The notes: generated by a model from the sequence alone, not told the origin. Counted from the first letter of the stretch, positions 8,144 to 17,896 are shown. The stretch: 64,000 nt of DNA from Eubacterium ramulus ATCC 29099 (GCF_000469345.1 NZ_KI271077.1:1-64000), one strand, 5' to 3'. Numbers and translations are program-made.

Positions 8144-10138
8144 ATGAGAACAGAAACAGATTGCAGACAGCCAGGACGAAGATATCTGGAAAAACAGAAA
8201 AAACGAAGAAAGCGTCGAAAGGTGCTTCTGTTGTGTTTCCTTAGTATGGCTGTGATTGCAGGAATCTTTTTGATAGCAGCGGAAGAAAAAGAAAAGCAGG
8301 AGCAGACAACGGAGCTTCATCAGGAGGTTTATGCGTCGGAACTGGCAGGTTATCTGCAGGCAGCATATCTGACGCCGGAGGAAACACGGAAGTTGGTGAT
8401 TCCAAAAGTCCGGGATGTTCTGACTGTGGCTGATCTGCAACAAATTTGCAGTGTGCTGGGGGTAGAAGGATGTTATGAGGAAGCAGTGATGCAGCTGCAG
8501 AACCATTTTAGTACAACTGATAGTACCTCTGTGAAAAAGAATGAAACGATATTGAGCAGAGCGCAATGGTGTATGTACTATGAACTGCTTCTGGATACTC
8601 TTCAGGTGAAAGATACCGTAACTGAAGTGGAAGTACAATATCTTGGAAAAGTTCCCGGAGAACAGCGTATCATAGCAGACAATGGAAATTATGATTGTGA
8701 TCTGCAAAGCTGTCGGATGGAGTATGGAAAACACTATGTGGCGTATGTGCAGGGGAAGGTACTGCTGGGAATCAAACAGGAAGTGGGACAGACGGATGCA
8801 GAAGCGGGAAAAACACCGGAAAAAACAGCTTCCGGGAACAGCGCAGGTACGAAAGTGGGACTGATTACAATTCCGGAGACGGTGCGGGTTCTACTGACGC
8901 AGGATCATGGACAGAAGCCGGAACGTGCTGGAGTGTATGTATTGGGAAGTACCACATGGAAAGCATCTGCTTCCGGTGTGGAGGCGGTTGTTGCAGCCCA
9001 AACAGCAGCAGACTGTGGTACGTGGATGGCACAGAACGGGGTCGATGAAGCTGTTGTGGAAGCGACAGATGGCGGTACATTAAGTCTGACAGATGCCGGT
9101 GGAGCAGTTCAGGGGACTTATGCCGGAAAACTGCATATATATCGAAAGGCAGATGGCAATACATATTGGATTGTGAATGAACTTGGGATGGAAGACTATC
9201 TCTGCGGTGTGGTGCCTGGGGAGATGCCTGCATCCTTTGCACCGGAAGCATTGAAAGCCCAGGCAGTCTGTGCCCGGACCTATGCGGCGTTACAGGTGTT
9301 GGGAACCGCTTATGAAATGTATCATGCGGATGTGGACGATACCACTGACTGTCAGGTATACCTTCCGGAAAATGCAAATGCGGCGGCAACGGAGGCCGTG
9401 TATGCTACCGCCGGACAAATTCTTACCTGGCAGGGGATGATAGCCTCGGTTTATTATTTTTCTACGTCCTGTGGTTATACTACCGGTCTGGAAGTATGGC
9501 AGCAGGAGGCACTTCCTTATCTGGGGGTTCACAGTCTTGTACAGAATGAAGGAATGGGATCATCTGCAGATATATTTTTGCGGGATGGCCAGGTGACAGC
9601 ATACGACAGTGAAAGCCGCTTTTTTCGATGGCGGGCTGTGTTGCAGTTAGCAGGAAATGAGCAGAAACTGCGGCACGCATTACAGACGGCAGCCAGCCAC
9701 CGGGATGGAAAAGTAGTGCTGACAGATGGCGCAGGTGTGCAAACGGAGAATCTGACATCTTTTGGAACGCTAGCGGATCTTGGCATTGATGCAAGATCGG
9801 AATCCGGCTGTGTCACAGATCTGCGTCTGACTTTTGAAAACGGTATTGCACATGTATACAATGAAAATGCAATCCGGAATATTTTATGGAGCATTTGTAC
9901 CACTTTGAGAGATAAAAACGGAAATTCTGCACATAATTTCCACATGCTTCCCAGTGCATTTTTTTCGGTTGATACAGAAGAACACGGAATATATGTGCTC
10001 TATGGAGGCGGTTTGGGACACGGGATCGGTATGAGCCAGTATGGTGCGGATGGCATGGCAAAAAACGGCAAGGGATATGTGGAGATACTTGGAACATTTT
10101 TCCCGGGAACAGAACTGTATACAAGAGCTGGTGAATAA
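8144..10138 (+). CDS. SpoIID/LytB-domain membrane protein
   Basis: 664 residues from ATG 8144, which follows GGAGGGG by eight bases; ATG 8117 is a worse choice. A very basic N-terminus (KKRRKRRK) is followed by one transmembrane helix (about residues 28-46), so the rest faces outward. The C-terminal half is the SpoIID domain: MEDYLCGVVPGEMPASFAPEALKAQAV, the YHADVDDTTDCQVY stretch, VYYFSTSCGYTTG, and near the end GGGLGHGIGMSQYGADGMAKNG, all hallmarks. SpoIID is a lytic transglycosylase needed for engulfment; this protein is about twice as long as SpoIID and may be a general cell-wall hydrolase or regulator rather than the sporulation enzyme. The middle region (about 90-330) is not recognised. 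Confidence 0.85.
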   Translation: MRTETDCRQPGRRYLEKQKKRRKRRKVLLLCFLSMAVIAGIFLIAAEEKEKQEQTTELHQEVYASELAGYLQAAYLTPEETRKLVIPKVRDVLTVADLQQICSVLGVEGCYEEAVMQLQNHFSTTDSTSVKKNETILSRAQWCMYYELLLDTLQVKDTVTEVEVQYLGKVPGEQRIIADNGNYDCDLQSCRMEYGKHYVAYVQGKVLLGIKQEVGQTDAEAGKTPEKTASGNSAGTKVGLITIPETVRVLLTQDHGQKPERAGVYVLGSTTWKASASGVEAVVAAQTAADCGTWMAQNGVDEAVVEATDGGTLSLTDAGGAVQGTYAGKLHIYRKADGNTYWIVNELGMEDYLCGVVPGEMPASFAPEALKAQAVCARTYAALQVLGTAYEMYHADVDDTTDCQVYLPENANAAATEAVYATAGQILTWQGMIASVYYFSTSCGYTTGLEVWQQEALPYLGVHSLVQNEGMGSSADIFLRDGQVTAYDSESRFFRWRAVLQLAGNEQKLRHALQTAASHRDGKVVLTDGAGVQTENLTSFGTLADLGIDARSESGCVTDLRLTFENGIAHVYNENAIRNILWSICTTLRDKNGNSAHNFHMLPSAFFSVDTEEHGIYVLYGGGLGHGIGMSQYGADGMAKNGKGYVEILGTFFPGTELYTRAGE

Positions 10139-10227
10139 AAAACTTGATGAAATGTAAAAAATCTGATATTCTATCGGAATGTGAATATTCAAAAGACAAT
10201 TGTTTTGGATACAAAAGGGGAGAACTT

Positions 10228-11094
10228 ATGGATTATAAGCATTTGATAAGGTTCTTTTTACAAAAACTGAAAAAAGATAATATTGGTGCCTACGCAGCAC
10301 AGGCAGCGCTGTTTATCATCATGTCAGCCATCCCGTTTTTACTGGTATTTCTGTCGCTGCTGCGGTTCACACCAGTGAGTGAGAGTACAGTACTGTCGGT
10401 GATTCAGATGGTACTTCCGGGACAAATCAAGATCACGCCGATGCTGATCAATGTGGTAAATGAAGTGTATACAAATTCGGCCAAAATGCTTCCAATCGCA
10501 GTGATCTTTGCGGTGTATTCTGCTGCAAAGTCGATTCAGAGTCTTCGTTACGGTCTGAATATTGTATACGATACCGATGAGACCCGAAACTGGTTTGTAC
10601 TGCGTTTCCGGGCAATGATCGAGACATTGATCCTCGTGCTTGTCATCATTTTACTGATGGTATTTCTGGTATTTGGCCGGAAAATCCAGAATATGCTCGT
10701 ACAGTATGCACCAATTCTGTCCATAGTAACGGATATCATTTTAAAACTGCGGCTGCTGATCCTGTTTTTTGTATTGATCGTATTCTTTATGTTTATTTAT
10801 AAAGTATTGCCGAACCGGACTGCAACGTTTAAAAGCCAGCTTATTGGAGCGGTGGGATGTTCTGCCGCATGGTATGTATTTTCCTTTGGACTGTCTGTAT
10901 ATGTTGATTATTTTAACGGATTTTCCTTATATGGCAGTCTGACTACGATCTTCCTGTTGATGTTCTGGCTGTACATCAGTATGTACATTTTTCTGGTGTG
11001 TGCAGAAGTGAATAATCTGTTTGAAATTCTTCTGGTGGAGATCCAGGAAGCGCGACAGAGAAAAAAAGAACGGGAACAGGATAAAAACGCTTGA
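10228..11094 (+). CDS. YihY/BrkB family membrane protein
   Basis: 288 residues with about six transmembrane segments. The family signature AAQAALFIIMSAIPFLLVFL lies near residue 25, and FLLMFWLYISMYIFLVCAEVN near the C-terminus. An AAAGGGGAG site before ATG 10228 fixes the start. Once called ribonuclease BN in error; true function unknown, thought to be a membrane transporter or envelope protein. A highly charged tail (RQRKKEREQDKN) ends the protein. Confidence 0.88.
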   Translation: MDYKHLIRFFLQKLKKDNIGAYAAQAALFIIMSAIPFLLVFLSLLRFTPVSESTVLSVIQMVLPGQIKITPMLINVVNEVYTNSAKMLPIAVIFAVYSAAKSIQSLRYGLNIVYDTDETRNWFVLRFRAMIETLILVLVIILLMVFLVFGRKIQNMLVQYAPILSIVTDIILKLRLLILFFVLIVFFMFIYKVLPNRTATFKSQLIGAVGCSAAWYVFSFGLSVYVDYFNGFSLYGSLTTIFLLMFWLYISMYIFLVCAEVNNLFEILLVEIQEARQRKKEREQDKNA

Positions 11095-11112
11095 TGTTTT
11101 AAAAAAGCTATG

Positions 11113-11135
11113 CTAGAATAAATTCTAGTTTTGAT
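11113..11135 (+). terminator. Short terminator after the YihY gene
   Basis: CTAGAAT (11113-11119) pairs with ATTCTAG (11122-11128), followed by TTTTGATTT. The stem is short, so it may be weak. Confidence 0.5.
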
Positions 11136-11169
11136 TTGGAGATATGTATATTTTCAAATCTTTCTGTTT

Positions 11170-11199
11170 TTGATTTATTGTCCGGATGCTGTATATAGT
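11170..11199 (+). promoter_or_regulatory. Probable promoter of the pheS leader
   Basis: TTGATT (11170-11175), 18-base spacer, TATAGT (11194-11199). It is the best match upstream of the T-box; an overlapping TATACT is an alternative -10. Confidence 0.45.
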
Positions 11200-11205
11200 A
11201 TACTG

Positions 11206-11498
11206 TACCGGAGAAATAGAATCCAGGTTACAAAAGCTGAGAAGATGTCAGTAGGCAGATGATCGGATTACAGAGAGAATGTATGTTGGCTGAGAGTACA
11301 TTTAAGGAAAGACATTTGCTGAATTTCCCATCGGAGCTGCTGTTTTGAACAGGGAATGTACGGTTTGCAATGCCGTACGGGTCCAGTAGAGACAGACGGG
11401 TCATGCACGTTACGCATCAGAGTGTCCGATGTATGTCGGAAAGTCGGGTGGTACCGCGGAATTATTTCGTCCCTTTCTTTGTGAAGGGACGTTTTTTT
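11206..11498 (+). promoter_or_regulatory. T-box leader controlling pheS(T)
   Basis: The antiterminator signature GGTGGTACCGCG is at 11447-11458, followed by a terminator: CGTCCCTT (11468-11475) with AAGGGACG (11484-11491) and seven T. Upstream, AGAGAGAATG and GGCTGAGAG near 11272-11296 look like the stem I conserved elements. T-boxes bind the cognate uncharged tRNA and read its anticodon with a specifier triplet; given pheS downstream, UUC is expected, and one TTC occurs at 11325-11327 in the stem I region, but I did not fold it to prove the position. Uncharged tRNA-Phe should allow readthrough into pheS. Confidence 0.88.
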
Positions 11499-11608
11499 AT
11501 GGGATTGTGGAAGTGCAAAGCACGGAACAATCCGTGTAATCAATATTTCTCAAAATGATAAAACAGAACAATCTGATACATTTATGAATAAGTAAAAGGA
11601 GATAAGAG

Positions 11609-12628
11609 ATGAAAGACAAGTTAAAGCAAATCAGAGAAAAAGCGCTTGCTTCTATCGAAAGTTCAGAAGGATTAAACGGATTAAATGATGTCCGTGTTGC
11701 ATTCCTCGGGAAAAAAGGTGAGCTTACTGCAGTATTAAAAGGAATGAAAGATGTCAGCCCGGAAGAGCGTCCATTGGTTGGTCAGATGGTAAATGAGACA
11801 AGAGCAGCCATCGAACAGAAATTAGAAGAAACCAAAAAGAAAATGGAAGCGTTGGAGTTGGAACATAAACTGAAAAAAGAAGTCATTGACGTAACACTTC
11901 CGGCAAAGAAAAACCGTGTAGGTCATGGTCATCCGAACACCATCGCCCTGGAAGAAGTTGAGCGTATCTTTGTTGGTATGGGATATGAAGTCGTAGAAGG
12001 ACCGGAAGTAGAGTACGATTACTACAACTTCGAGGCACTGAATATTCCGGCAAATCATCCGGCCAAAGATGAACAGGATACATTCTATATCAATGACAAA
12101 ATTGTACTTCGTACACAGACATCTCCGGTACAGGTTCGAGTGATGGAACAGGGCAAACTGCCGATCCGTATGATCGCACCGGGACGTGTATTCCGTGCCG
12201 ATGAAGTAGATGCAACTCATTCTCCGTCCTTCCATCAGATTGAGGGACTGGTTATCGATAAAGGTGTTACATTTGCAGATCTGAAAGGAACACTGCAGGA
12301 GTTTGCAAAAGAGCTGTTCGGACCTGAGACAAAAGTAAAATTCCGTCCACATCATTTCCCATTCACAGAGCCGAGTGCTGAGGTAGACGTGACTTGCTTC
12401 AAATGTGGTGGAAAAGGATGCCGTTTCTGTAAAGGTGAAGGATGGATTGAGATTCTTGGTTGTGGAATGGTTCACCCGCACGTACTTGAGATGAGTGGCA
12501 TTGATCCAAAGGAATATTCCGGATTTGCGTTTGGTGTAGGCCTGGAGCGTATCGCACTGTTAAAATATGAAATCGACGATATGCGTCTGCTTTACGAAAA
12601 TGACGACAGATTTTTGAAACAGTTTTAG
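11609..12628 (+). CDS. pheS: Phenylalanyl-tRNA synthetase alpha subunit
   Basis: 339 residues, standard length. N-terminal coiled-coil arm (about residues 1-90), then the class II catalytic core: motif 2 region [25 protein letters not shown]-like with FHQIEG, the [15 protein letters not shown] segment, the small Cys cluster [17 protein letters not shown] and motif 3 [18 protein letters not shown]. Charges tRNA-Phe as an alpha2-beta2 enzyme with PheT. Start behind AAAGGAGAT. Expression is controlled by the upstream T-box. The Cys-rich insert is common in Firmicutes PheS. Confidence 0.97.
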   Translation: MKDKLKQIREKALASIESSEGLNGLNDVRVAFLGKKGELTAVLKGMKDVSPEERPLVGQMVNETRAAIEQKLEETKKKMEALELEHKLKKEVIDVTLPAKKNRVGHGHPNTIALEEVERIFVGMGYEVVEGPEVEYDYYNFEALNIPANHPAKDEQDTFYINDKIVLRTQTSPVQVRVMEQGKLPIRMIAPGRVFRADEVDATHSPSFHQIEGLVIDKGVTFADLKGTLQEFAKELFGPETKVKFRPHHFPFTEPSAEVDVTCFKCGGKGCRFCKGEGWIEILGCGMVHPHVLEMSGIDPKEYSGFAFGVGLERIALLKYEIDDMRLLYENDDRFLKQF

Positions 12629-12749
12629 CGTTAGCTTTGAGAAGTGCAGATAGGAAGTGATTCGGACATGCGTTGAAAGCTTGCTTGCAAAAGCATGTAT
12701 GAAGCACTGACGGATTGTACGGCGAATGCCGGACAATGAGAAAATCGCA

Positions 12750-12921
12750 GATTTTCGAATCTGCACGAAAGAAGTGCATAGGAAAAATTTTGAGGGAAAG
12801 ATTTTTGAATCTGCACGAAAGAGGTGCATAGGAAAAATTTTGAGGGAAAGATTTTCGAATCTGCACGAAAGAAGTGCATAAGAAAAACTTTGCAGGAATA
12901 ATTTTCGAATCTGCACGAAAA
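12750..12921 (+). repeat. 50-bp tandem repeat array between pheS and pheT
   Basis: Exact 50-base period: copies at 12750-12799, 12800-12849 and 12850-12899 and a partial copy at 12901-12921. Each begins GATTTTCGAATCTGCACGAA (with small changes) and contains TGCAC-GAAAGAA-GTGCA, a potential hairpin. A related fragment (GAAGTGCAGATAGG) lies just after the pheS stop. The 325-base pheS-pheT gap is otherwise without a credible gene. Confidence 0.85.
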
Positions 12922-12953
12922 ATTATGAAAGAATTAATATAGGAGAAAGAAAC

Positions 12954-15371
12954 ATGACAACTTCATTATCTTGGATAAAAGCATATGTTCCGGAATTAGA
13001 AGTAGAGCCGCAGGAATACATGGATGCGATGACACTTTCCGGTTCAAAAGTAGAAGGATATAAAAAATTAGATGAGGATCTGGAAAAAATCGTCATCGGT
13101 CAGGTATTAAAAATCGAAAAACACCCGGATGCAGACAAACTGGTAATCTGCCAGGTGGATATCGGCGGAGAGACCACACAGATTGTAACCGGCGCACCAA
13201 ACGTATTTGAAGGCGCAAAAGTCCCGGTTGTATTAGACGGTGGACGTGTTGCAGGCGGTCATGACGGAAAAGTCGTAGAAGGCGGCATCAAAATCAAAAA
13301 AGGTAAATTAAGAGGTATAGAGTCCAATGGTATGATGTGCTCCATTGAAGAACTTGGCTCTACTACCGATATGTATCCGGATGCAGCTGAGGACGGACTT
13401 TACATTTTACCGGAAGACGCTCCGGTTGGTGAGAGTGCAGTTGCTTATCTTGGATTAGATGACGTAGTTGTAGAGTACGAGATTACATCTAACCGTGTAG
13501 ACTGCTTTTCCATTCTTGGTATTGCCCGTGAGGCAGCAGCTACTTTCGGAAAAGAATTTATTCCGCCGGTAGTAACAGAGACAGGAAATACAGAGGACGT
13601 AAACGACTACATTAAAATATCTGTAGAAGATGCGGATCTTTGCCCGCGTTATACTGCCCGTGTAGTAAAAAATATTAAGATCGCACCGTCACCGAAGTGG
13701 ATGCAGCACAGACTGGCTTCCCACGGTATCCGTCCGATCAACAATATCGTAGATATCACAAACTATGTCATGGAAGAGTTTGGACAGCCAATGCATGCTT
13801 ATGATATGGATACAATCTCCGGCCATGAGATTCGGGTACGCCGTGCTGCTAAAGGAGAGAAATTTGTTACGTTAGATGGCCAGGAGCGTACCTTGGATGA
13901 CAGTATTTTGATGATCTGCGATGGCGAAAAAGCAATCGGACTTGCCGGTATCATGGGTGGCGAAAACTCCATGATCACAGACAATGTTCAGACAATGCTT
14001 TTTGAGGCAGCTTGCTTTGATGGAACAAACATCCGTCTGTCCAGCAAAAAAGTAGGTCTTCGTACCGACGCTTCCTCCAAATTTGAAAAAGGCCTGGATC
14101 CAAACAATGCGATTGAGGCTATGAACCGTGCCTGCCAGCTCATCGAAGAACTTGGTGCAGGTGAAGTTGTTGGCGGTGTCGTTGATGTATACCAGAAAGA
14201 AATGACAGGAAGAAGAATTGCATTTGATCCGGATTGGATCAATGGTCTGCTCGGAACTGATATTTCTGCAGAGACAATGATCGGATATTTCAAAAAAATC
14301 GACCTTGGTTTTGATGAGGAGACACAGGAAGTCATCGTTCCATCCTGGAGACAGGATCTGCTCCGTGATGCAGACATCGCAGAGGAAGTAGCACGTTTCT
14401 ACGGATATGACAATATCCCGACCACACTTCCATCCGGAGAATCCACAACAGGTAAACTTTCCTTTAAACTTCGAGTAGAGGAAGTGGCAAGAGAAGTTGC
14501 CCAGTTCTGCGGATTTTCACAGGGAATGACATACTCCTTCGAGAGTCCGAAGGTATTTGATAAATTATTACTTCCGGCAGACAGTCAGTTGCGTAATACC
14601 GTAACGATTTCCAATCCGCTTGGCGAGGACTTCAGTATTATGCGTACCGTTTCCTTAAACGGAATGCTGACATCTCTTTCTACTAACTTCAATCGTAGAA
14701 ACAAAGATGTGCGTCTGTATGAATTAGGAAATATTTATCTGCCAAAACAGGAGCCTGTTACAGAGCTTCCGGAAGAGCGCATGCAGTTTACATTGGGATT
14801 CTACGGTGATGGCGATTTCTATACTATGAAAGGTGTTATTGAGGAGTTCCTGTATAAAGTAGGCATGAATCTGAAACCGGAGTATGATCCGGAGTCGGAA
14901 CTGTCCTTCTTACATCCTGGACGTCAGGCAAATGTTATTTATGATGGTCAGGTAATCGGTTATCTCGGTGAGATTCATCCGACGGTTGCAGCAAATTACT
15001 CCATTAAAGATCGCGTATACGTTGCTGTCATTGATATGCCGGAAATCGTTTCCCGTGCAACTTTTGACCGCAAATACGAAGGCATTGCAAAATATCCGGC
15101 AGTCAGCCGCGACCTCAGTATGGTTGTTCCGAAACATGTACTTGCAGGCGATATTGAGAAGGTATTTGACGAGAGAGGCGGCAAGATTCTTGAGTCTTAT
15201 GAATTATTTGATATTTATGAGGGCGCACAGATTAAAGCAGGATTCAAATCTCTGGCTTATAAACTGACCTTCCGTGCAAAAGACCGTACGTTAGAGGAAG
15301 CAGATATCACTGCTGCCATGAAGAAGATAATGAACGGTCTGGAGCGTCTGGGCATAGAGCTGCGCCAGTAG
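12954..15371 (+). CDS. pheT: Phenylalanyl-tRNA synthetase beta subunit
   Basis: 805 residues with the full bacterial domain order: tRNA-binding OB fold (about 40-150, with [16 protein letters not shown]), the B3/B4 editing domain (about 210-390, including [12 protein letters not shown]), B5, the catalytic-like core and the C-terminal ferredoxin-fold anticodon-binding domain ([13 protein letters not shown] near 707). The editing domain hydrolyses mis-charged Tyr-tRNA-Phe. RBS AGGAGAAAG before ATG 12954. The wide, repeat-filled gap from pheS is unusual because the two subunits are normally made in equal amounts. Confidence 0.97.
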   Translation: MTTSLSWIKAYVPELEVEPQEYMDAMTLSGSKVEGYKKLDEDLEKIVIGQVLKIEKHPDADKLVICQVDIGGETTQIVTGAPNVFEGAKVPVVLDGGRVAGGHDGKVVEGGIKIKKGKLRGIESNGMMCSIEELGSTTDMYPDAAEDGLYILPEDAPVGESAVAYLGLDDVVVEYEITSNRVDCFSILGIAREAAATFGKEFIPPVVTETGNTEDVNDYIKISVEDADLCPRYTARVVKNIKIAPSPKWMQHRLASHGIRPINNIVDITNYVMEEFGQPMHAYDMDTISGHEIRVRRAAKGEKFVTLDGQERTLDDSILMICDGEKAIGLAGIMGGENSMITDNVQTMLFEAACFDGTNIRLSSKKVGLRTDASSKFEKGLDPNNAIEAMNRACQLIEELGAGEVVGGVVDVYQKEMTGRRIAFDPDWINGLLGTDISAETMIGYFKKIDLGFDEETQEVIVPSWRQDLLRDADIAEEVARFYGYDNIPTTLPSGESTTGKLSFKLRVEEVAREVAQFCGFSQGMTYSFESPKVFDKLLLPADSQLRNTVTISNPLGEDFSIMRTVSLNGMLTSLSTNFNRRNKDVRLYELGNIYLPKQEPVTELPEERMQFTLGFYGDGDFYTMKGVIEEFLYKVGMNLKPEYDPESELSFLHPGRQANVIYDGQVIGYLGEIHPTVAANYSIKDRVYVAVIDMPEIVSRATFDRKYEGIAKYPAVSRDLSMVVPKHVLAGDIEKVFDERGGKILESYELFDIYEGAQIKAGFKSLAYKLTFRAKDRTLEEADITAAMKKIMNGLERLGIELRQ

Positions 15372-15402
15372 AAAGTTGGTGTCTGTATTGAACGAAAACG
15401 AA

Positions 15403-16428
15403 ATGAAGGTAACAGATTATTATTTTGATCTGCCACAGGAGCAGATTGCGCAGGACCCGCTGGAGGATCGGTCATCCTCCAGACTTCTGGTCCTGGATAA
15501 AGAGACTGGCGAGTATTCTCATCATGTATTCCGGGAAATCACAGAATTCCTGAAACCAGGTGACTGCCTTGTCTTAAACAATACAAAAGTAATTCCTGCC
15601 CGTCTGTTTGGTGAAAAAGAGGGGACTCAGGCAAAAATCGAGATTCTTCTGCTGAAACGCAAGGAAAACGATGTCTGGGAAACACTGGTAAAACCGGGTA
15701 AAAAGGCAAAAGTCGGCACAAAGATCATTTTTGGTGGTGGACTTTTAGTCGGTGAAGTGATTGATATCGTGGAAGAGGGCAACCGTCTGATCAAATTTAC
15801 TTATGAAGGAATTTTTGAAGAAATTCTGGATCAGTTAGGTCAGATGCCGTTACCGCCATATATCACACATCAGTTAAAGGACAAGAACCGTTATCAGACT
15901 GTTTACGCAAAATATGACGGTTCTGCAGCAGCTCCGACTGCAGGGTTACATTTTACACCGGAACTGCTTCAGCAGGTAAAAGATATGGGCGTTGATATTG
16001 CAGAGGTAACACTGCATGTCGGACTTGGTACTTTCCGTCCGGTAAAAGTGGACAATATCCTGGAACACCATATGCATTCAGAGTTCTATATGGTGACACA
16101 GGAAGCCGCTGACAAGATCAACAATGCGAAGAAAAACGGTCATCGTGTAATTTGTGTTGGAACCACAAGCTGCCGTACCATTGAGTCCGCAGCGGACGAA
16201 AACGGTATGTTGAAAGAGAGCAGCGGATGGACAGAGATTTTCATCTATCCAGGTTATCAATTCAAAGTGCTGGATTGTCTGATCACAAACTTCCATCTGC
16301 CGGAGTCAACGTTGCTGATGCTGGTTTCTGCACTTGCAGGAAGAGAGCATGTGCTGGCGGCTTATGAGGAAGCAGTGAAGGAAGGATACAGATTTTTCTC
16401 CTTCGGGGATGCGATGTTTATTCAGTAG
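15403..16428 (+). CDS. queA: S-adenosylmethionine:tRNA ribosyltransferase-isomerase
   Basis: 341 residues; makes epoxyqueuosine in tRNA by moving the ribosyl group of SAM to preQ1. Marks: [18 protein letters not shown] at the start, [22 protein letters not shown], the [14 protein letters not shown] motif and [15 protein letters not shown] start at ATG 15403, which gives the usual N-terminus, though its Shine-Dalgarno is poor; GTG 15376 or TTG 15388 would add 5-9 residues. It begins about 30 bases after pheT and may be cotranscribed. A long hairpin terminator follows. Confidence 0.95.
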   Translation: MKVTDYYFDLPQEQIAQDPLEDRSSSRLLVLDKETGEYSHHVFREITEFLKPGDCLVLNNTKVIPARLFGEKEGTQAKIEILLLKRKENDVWETLVKPGKKAKVGTKIIFGGGLLVGEVIDIVEEGNRLIKFTYEGIFEEILDQLGQMPLPPYITHQLKDKNRYQTVYAKYDGSAAAPTAGLHFTPELLQQVKDMGVDIAEVTLHVGLGTFRPVKVDNILEHHMHSEFYMVTQEAADKINNAKKNGHRVICVGTTSCRTIESAADENGMLKESSGWTEIFIYPGYQFKVLDCLITNFHLPESTLLMLVSALAGREHVLAAYEEAVKEGYRFFSFGDAMFIQ

Positions 16429-16457
16429 AATCGGCTTCTAAAAAATATAATGAGATA

Positions 16458-16502
16458 AATAGTGCCTGTGACAGTATGCGGCTGTTGCGGGTGCTATTTT
16501 TA
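16458..16502 (+). terminator. Terminator after queA
   Basis: AATAGTGCCTGTGACAG (from 16458) pairs with CTGTTGCGGGTGCTATT (to about 16498) over 17 positions counting G-T wobbles, then TTTTT. Confidence 0.8.
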
Positions 16503-16530
16503 CGTTTTAATTTTCCATAAAATGAAGATA

Positions 16531-16559
16531 TTGACATGTTAGAACCAATAACTTATTAT
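16531..16559 (+). promoter_or_regulatory. Promoter of the small hydrophobic ORF unit
   Basis: TTGACA (16531-16536), 17-base spacer, TATTAT (16554-16559): near consensus. The predicted transcript has a leader of about 155 bases including a perfect 12-bp inverted repeat at 16677-16702 (TACATAAAATTT / AAATTTTATGTA) directly ahead of the Shine-Dalgarno. Confidence 0.72.
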
Positions 16560-16728
16560 ATAATTAAAGTGTGTAGTTTCGTATGAAAAAGGACACATAT
16601 TTATTTCGATTGTAAAAATACTTTGTATGTAACATGGCTTACAGATAGTTTCATATTTTTGATAAGTGTACTAATTTACATAAAATTTTTAAATTTTATG
16701 TAGGCCAAATACAAAGGAGGTGTTTACA

Positions 16729-16896
16729 ATCGAGACTCACATTTTAATAAGGGACTTTTGTTTATTTATTCTTAGTATATACGGAATAAAGATATTTAAT
16801 TATTTACACACTTTGGTGAAAAAGCATGAAGTTCAATATTTTGTGTTTTTGGTTGTATCATTTTTTGTGATACATATGCTTTTTGCCTACCTCTAG
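16729..16896 (+). CDS. Putative small membrane peptide with non-AUG start
   Basis: A 55-residue frame not opened by ATG, GTG or TTG at a sensible distance. A perfect AAAGGAGGTG Shine-Dalgarno (about 16713-16722) is followed at normal spacing by ATC (16729), giving IETHILIRDFCLFILSI and onward: a first hydrophobic helix, a charged centre (LVKKHE) and a second hydrophobic helix ending in HMLFAYL. The alternative GTG 16720 lies inside the Shine-Dalgarno itself. It has its own strong promoter, a hairpin before the RBS and a terminator, the layout of type I toxin-like small membrane proteins, but I do not recognise a family and saw no clear antisense promoter. Could be non-coding. Confidence 0.4.
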   Translation: METHILIRDFCLFILSIYGIKIFNYLHTLVKKHEVQYFVFLVVSFFVIHMLFAYL

Positions 16897-16913
16897 GAGA
16901 ATAGACAATCCCG

Positions 16914-16940
16914 AAACCCCAACATTTTGTTGGGGTTTTG
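16914..16940 (+). terminator. Strong terminator after the small hydrophobic ORF
   Basis: AAACCCCAACA (16914-16924) pairs with TGTTGGGGTTT (16928-16938) around a three-base loop, ending TTTTG. Confidence 0.9.
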
Positions 16941-17019
16941 CTATAGTGGTAGAACAGAAACTAAATGTAACATTGTGTAACGTATAAGCGGTTATATATG
17001 TTTTTGAGGTAAATGTAAA

Positions 17020-17652
17020 GTGGATATTAACAATATATTATACAGAGACGGTTTATCCGTAGAAATTTTGCAAAGCTTATCGTATGAATCAAAAATAGGA
17101 ATAAATTTAAAGAAAAATCTTCATTATTTTAATCAACAAGTGTTGTTTAAAGAATTAGAATCGATAGAGAGTTGGTATGATTCGATGGATTTATTGCATG
17201 AATTAGCACTTGACTATCGTATAAAAAGCATTCAGTCTGCAATTATGAAATATCATCGATATTATCCAGACCATCAAGCTAGAAAAGTTTTTGATGATTT
17301 ACTTGGTTTTCGATCATTGTGTGATGAATATGATTCGATTTTGCAATTAGGAAAATTAGAAAATTTCAGAATTGCGGATATGTCAAAAGGAAAAGCAAAT
17401 GATGATGGATATCGTGGAGTGCATGTATATTATCAGCATTCAGGGAAACATTACCCTATAGAAATACAGTATAATACTTATTATGACAGGCAATTTAACA
17501 ATTGGTTGCATAAGTATACTTATAAGAAAAAATACTCAAATTTTTTGGGACAAATGTTGCGTAAAGATTATGAAAATGGTAAAATCACGACAGAATCTGA
17601 ATTTAAGGAGGTACTTTCAAATGTGTTATCTAGTAGCGAAAGATGTAAATAA
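17020..17652 (+). CDS. Small RelA/SpoT-domain (p)ppGpp-synthetase-like protein, toxin candidate
   Basis: 210 residues from GTG 17020 (GAGGT upstream). Residues about 60-170 form a RelA/SpoT nucleotidyltransferase domain: DYRIKSIQSAIMK (R67, K69, S70), VFDDLLGFRSLCD with Asp92 and Arg98, GYRGVHVYY (130-138), PIEIQYNTYYDRQFNNWLH with Glu148 and His164. Thus the residues that bind ATP and metal appear intact. There is no HD hydrolase, TGS or ACT domain. Its 3' end overlaps a 74-residue partner gene by 32 bases and a terminator closes the pair, the layout of toxSAS toxin-antitoxin modules; known members make (pp)pApp or pyrophosphorylate tRNA 3' ends. Which activity, if any, applies here is unknown. 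Confidence 0.78.
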   Translation: MDINNILYRDGLSVEILQSLSYESKIGINLKKNLHYFNQQVLFKELESIESWYDSMDLLHELALDYRIKSIQSAIMKYHRYYPDHQARKVFDDLLGFRSLCDEYDSILQLGKLENFRIADMSKGKANDDGYRGVHVYYQHSGKHYPIEIQYNTYYDRQFNNWLHKYTYKKKYSNFLGQMLRKDYENGKITTESEFKEVLSNVLSSSERCK

Positions 17653-17845
17653 AATTGGATGTGTTGCGTTACAAACAAAACATGGAAAGCATCTTTCTGA
17701 ATTTAAGCGTGAGTTGTTAAGGCGAATTGGATATGACAGAATACAGTTGGTTACAATTAGTAGACCGTCTGCATACGGAGAATATGAACCGTATAGGTTT
17801 GTGACTTCAGAAGAAGAATTTACCCAAATTGTAGAAGCAATGTAA
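17621..17845 (+). CDS. Small partner protein (DUF6718-like), antitoxin candidate
   Basis: 74 residues, MCYLVAKDVNKIGCVALQT at the start and TISRPSAYGEYEPYRF in the second half. I recall this pattern from small Lachnospiraceae proteins labelled DUF6718; the function is unknown. I choose ATG 17621, 6 bases after AAGGAGGT, rather than the longer open frame starting at 17483, because the RBS fits and the N-terminus matches the family. The start lies inside the end of the RelA/SpoT-like gene (32-base overlap), so translation is coupled. Coupling to a potentially toxic synthetase suggests an antitoxin or a modulator, but this is inference. Confidence 0.75.
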   Translation: MCYLVAKDVNKIGCVALQTKHGKHLSEFKRELLRRIGYDRIQLVTISRPSAYGEYEPYRFVTSEEEFTQIVEAM

Positions 17846-17846
17846 A

Positions 17847-17896
17847 TGAGGGCTGTTACATGAGAGATTTATCAATTATGTAGCAGCTCATTTTTT
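17847..17896 (+). terminator. Terminator of the RelA/SpoT-partner operon
   Basis: TGAGGGCTGTTACAT (17847-17861) pairs with ATGTAGCAGCTCA (17878-17890), with a two-base bulge, followed by six T. Confidence 0.78.

Noticed and set aside
12750-12921. The 50-bp repeat array as a CRISPR array
   Set aside because: The whole 50-base unit is repeated, with no unique spacers and no cas genes nearby.
17483-17620. Longer version of the DUF6718-like protein starting at 17483
   Set aside because: That part is the out-of-frame shadow of the RelA/SpoT gene; ATG 17621 has an AAGGAGGT site.
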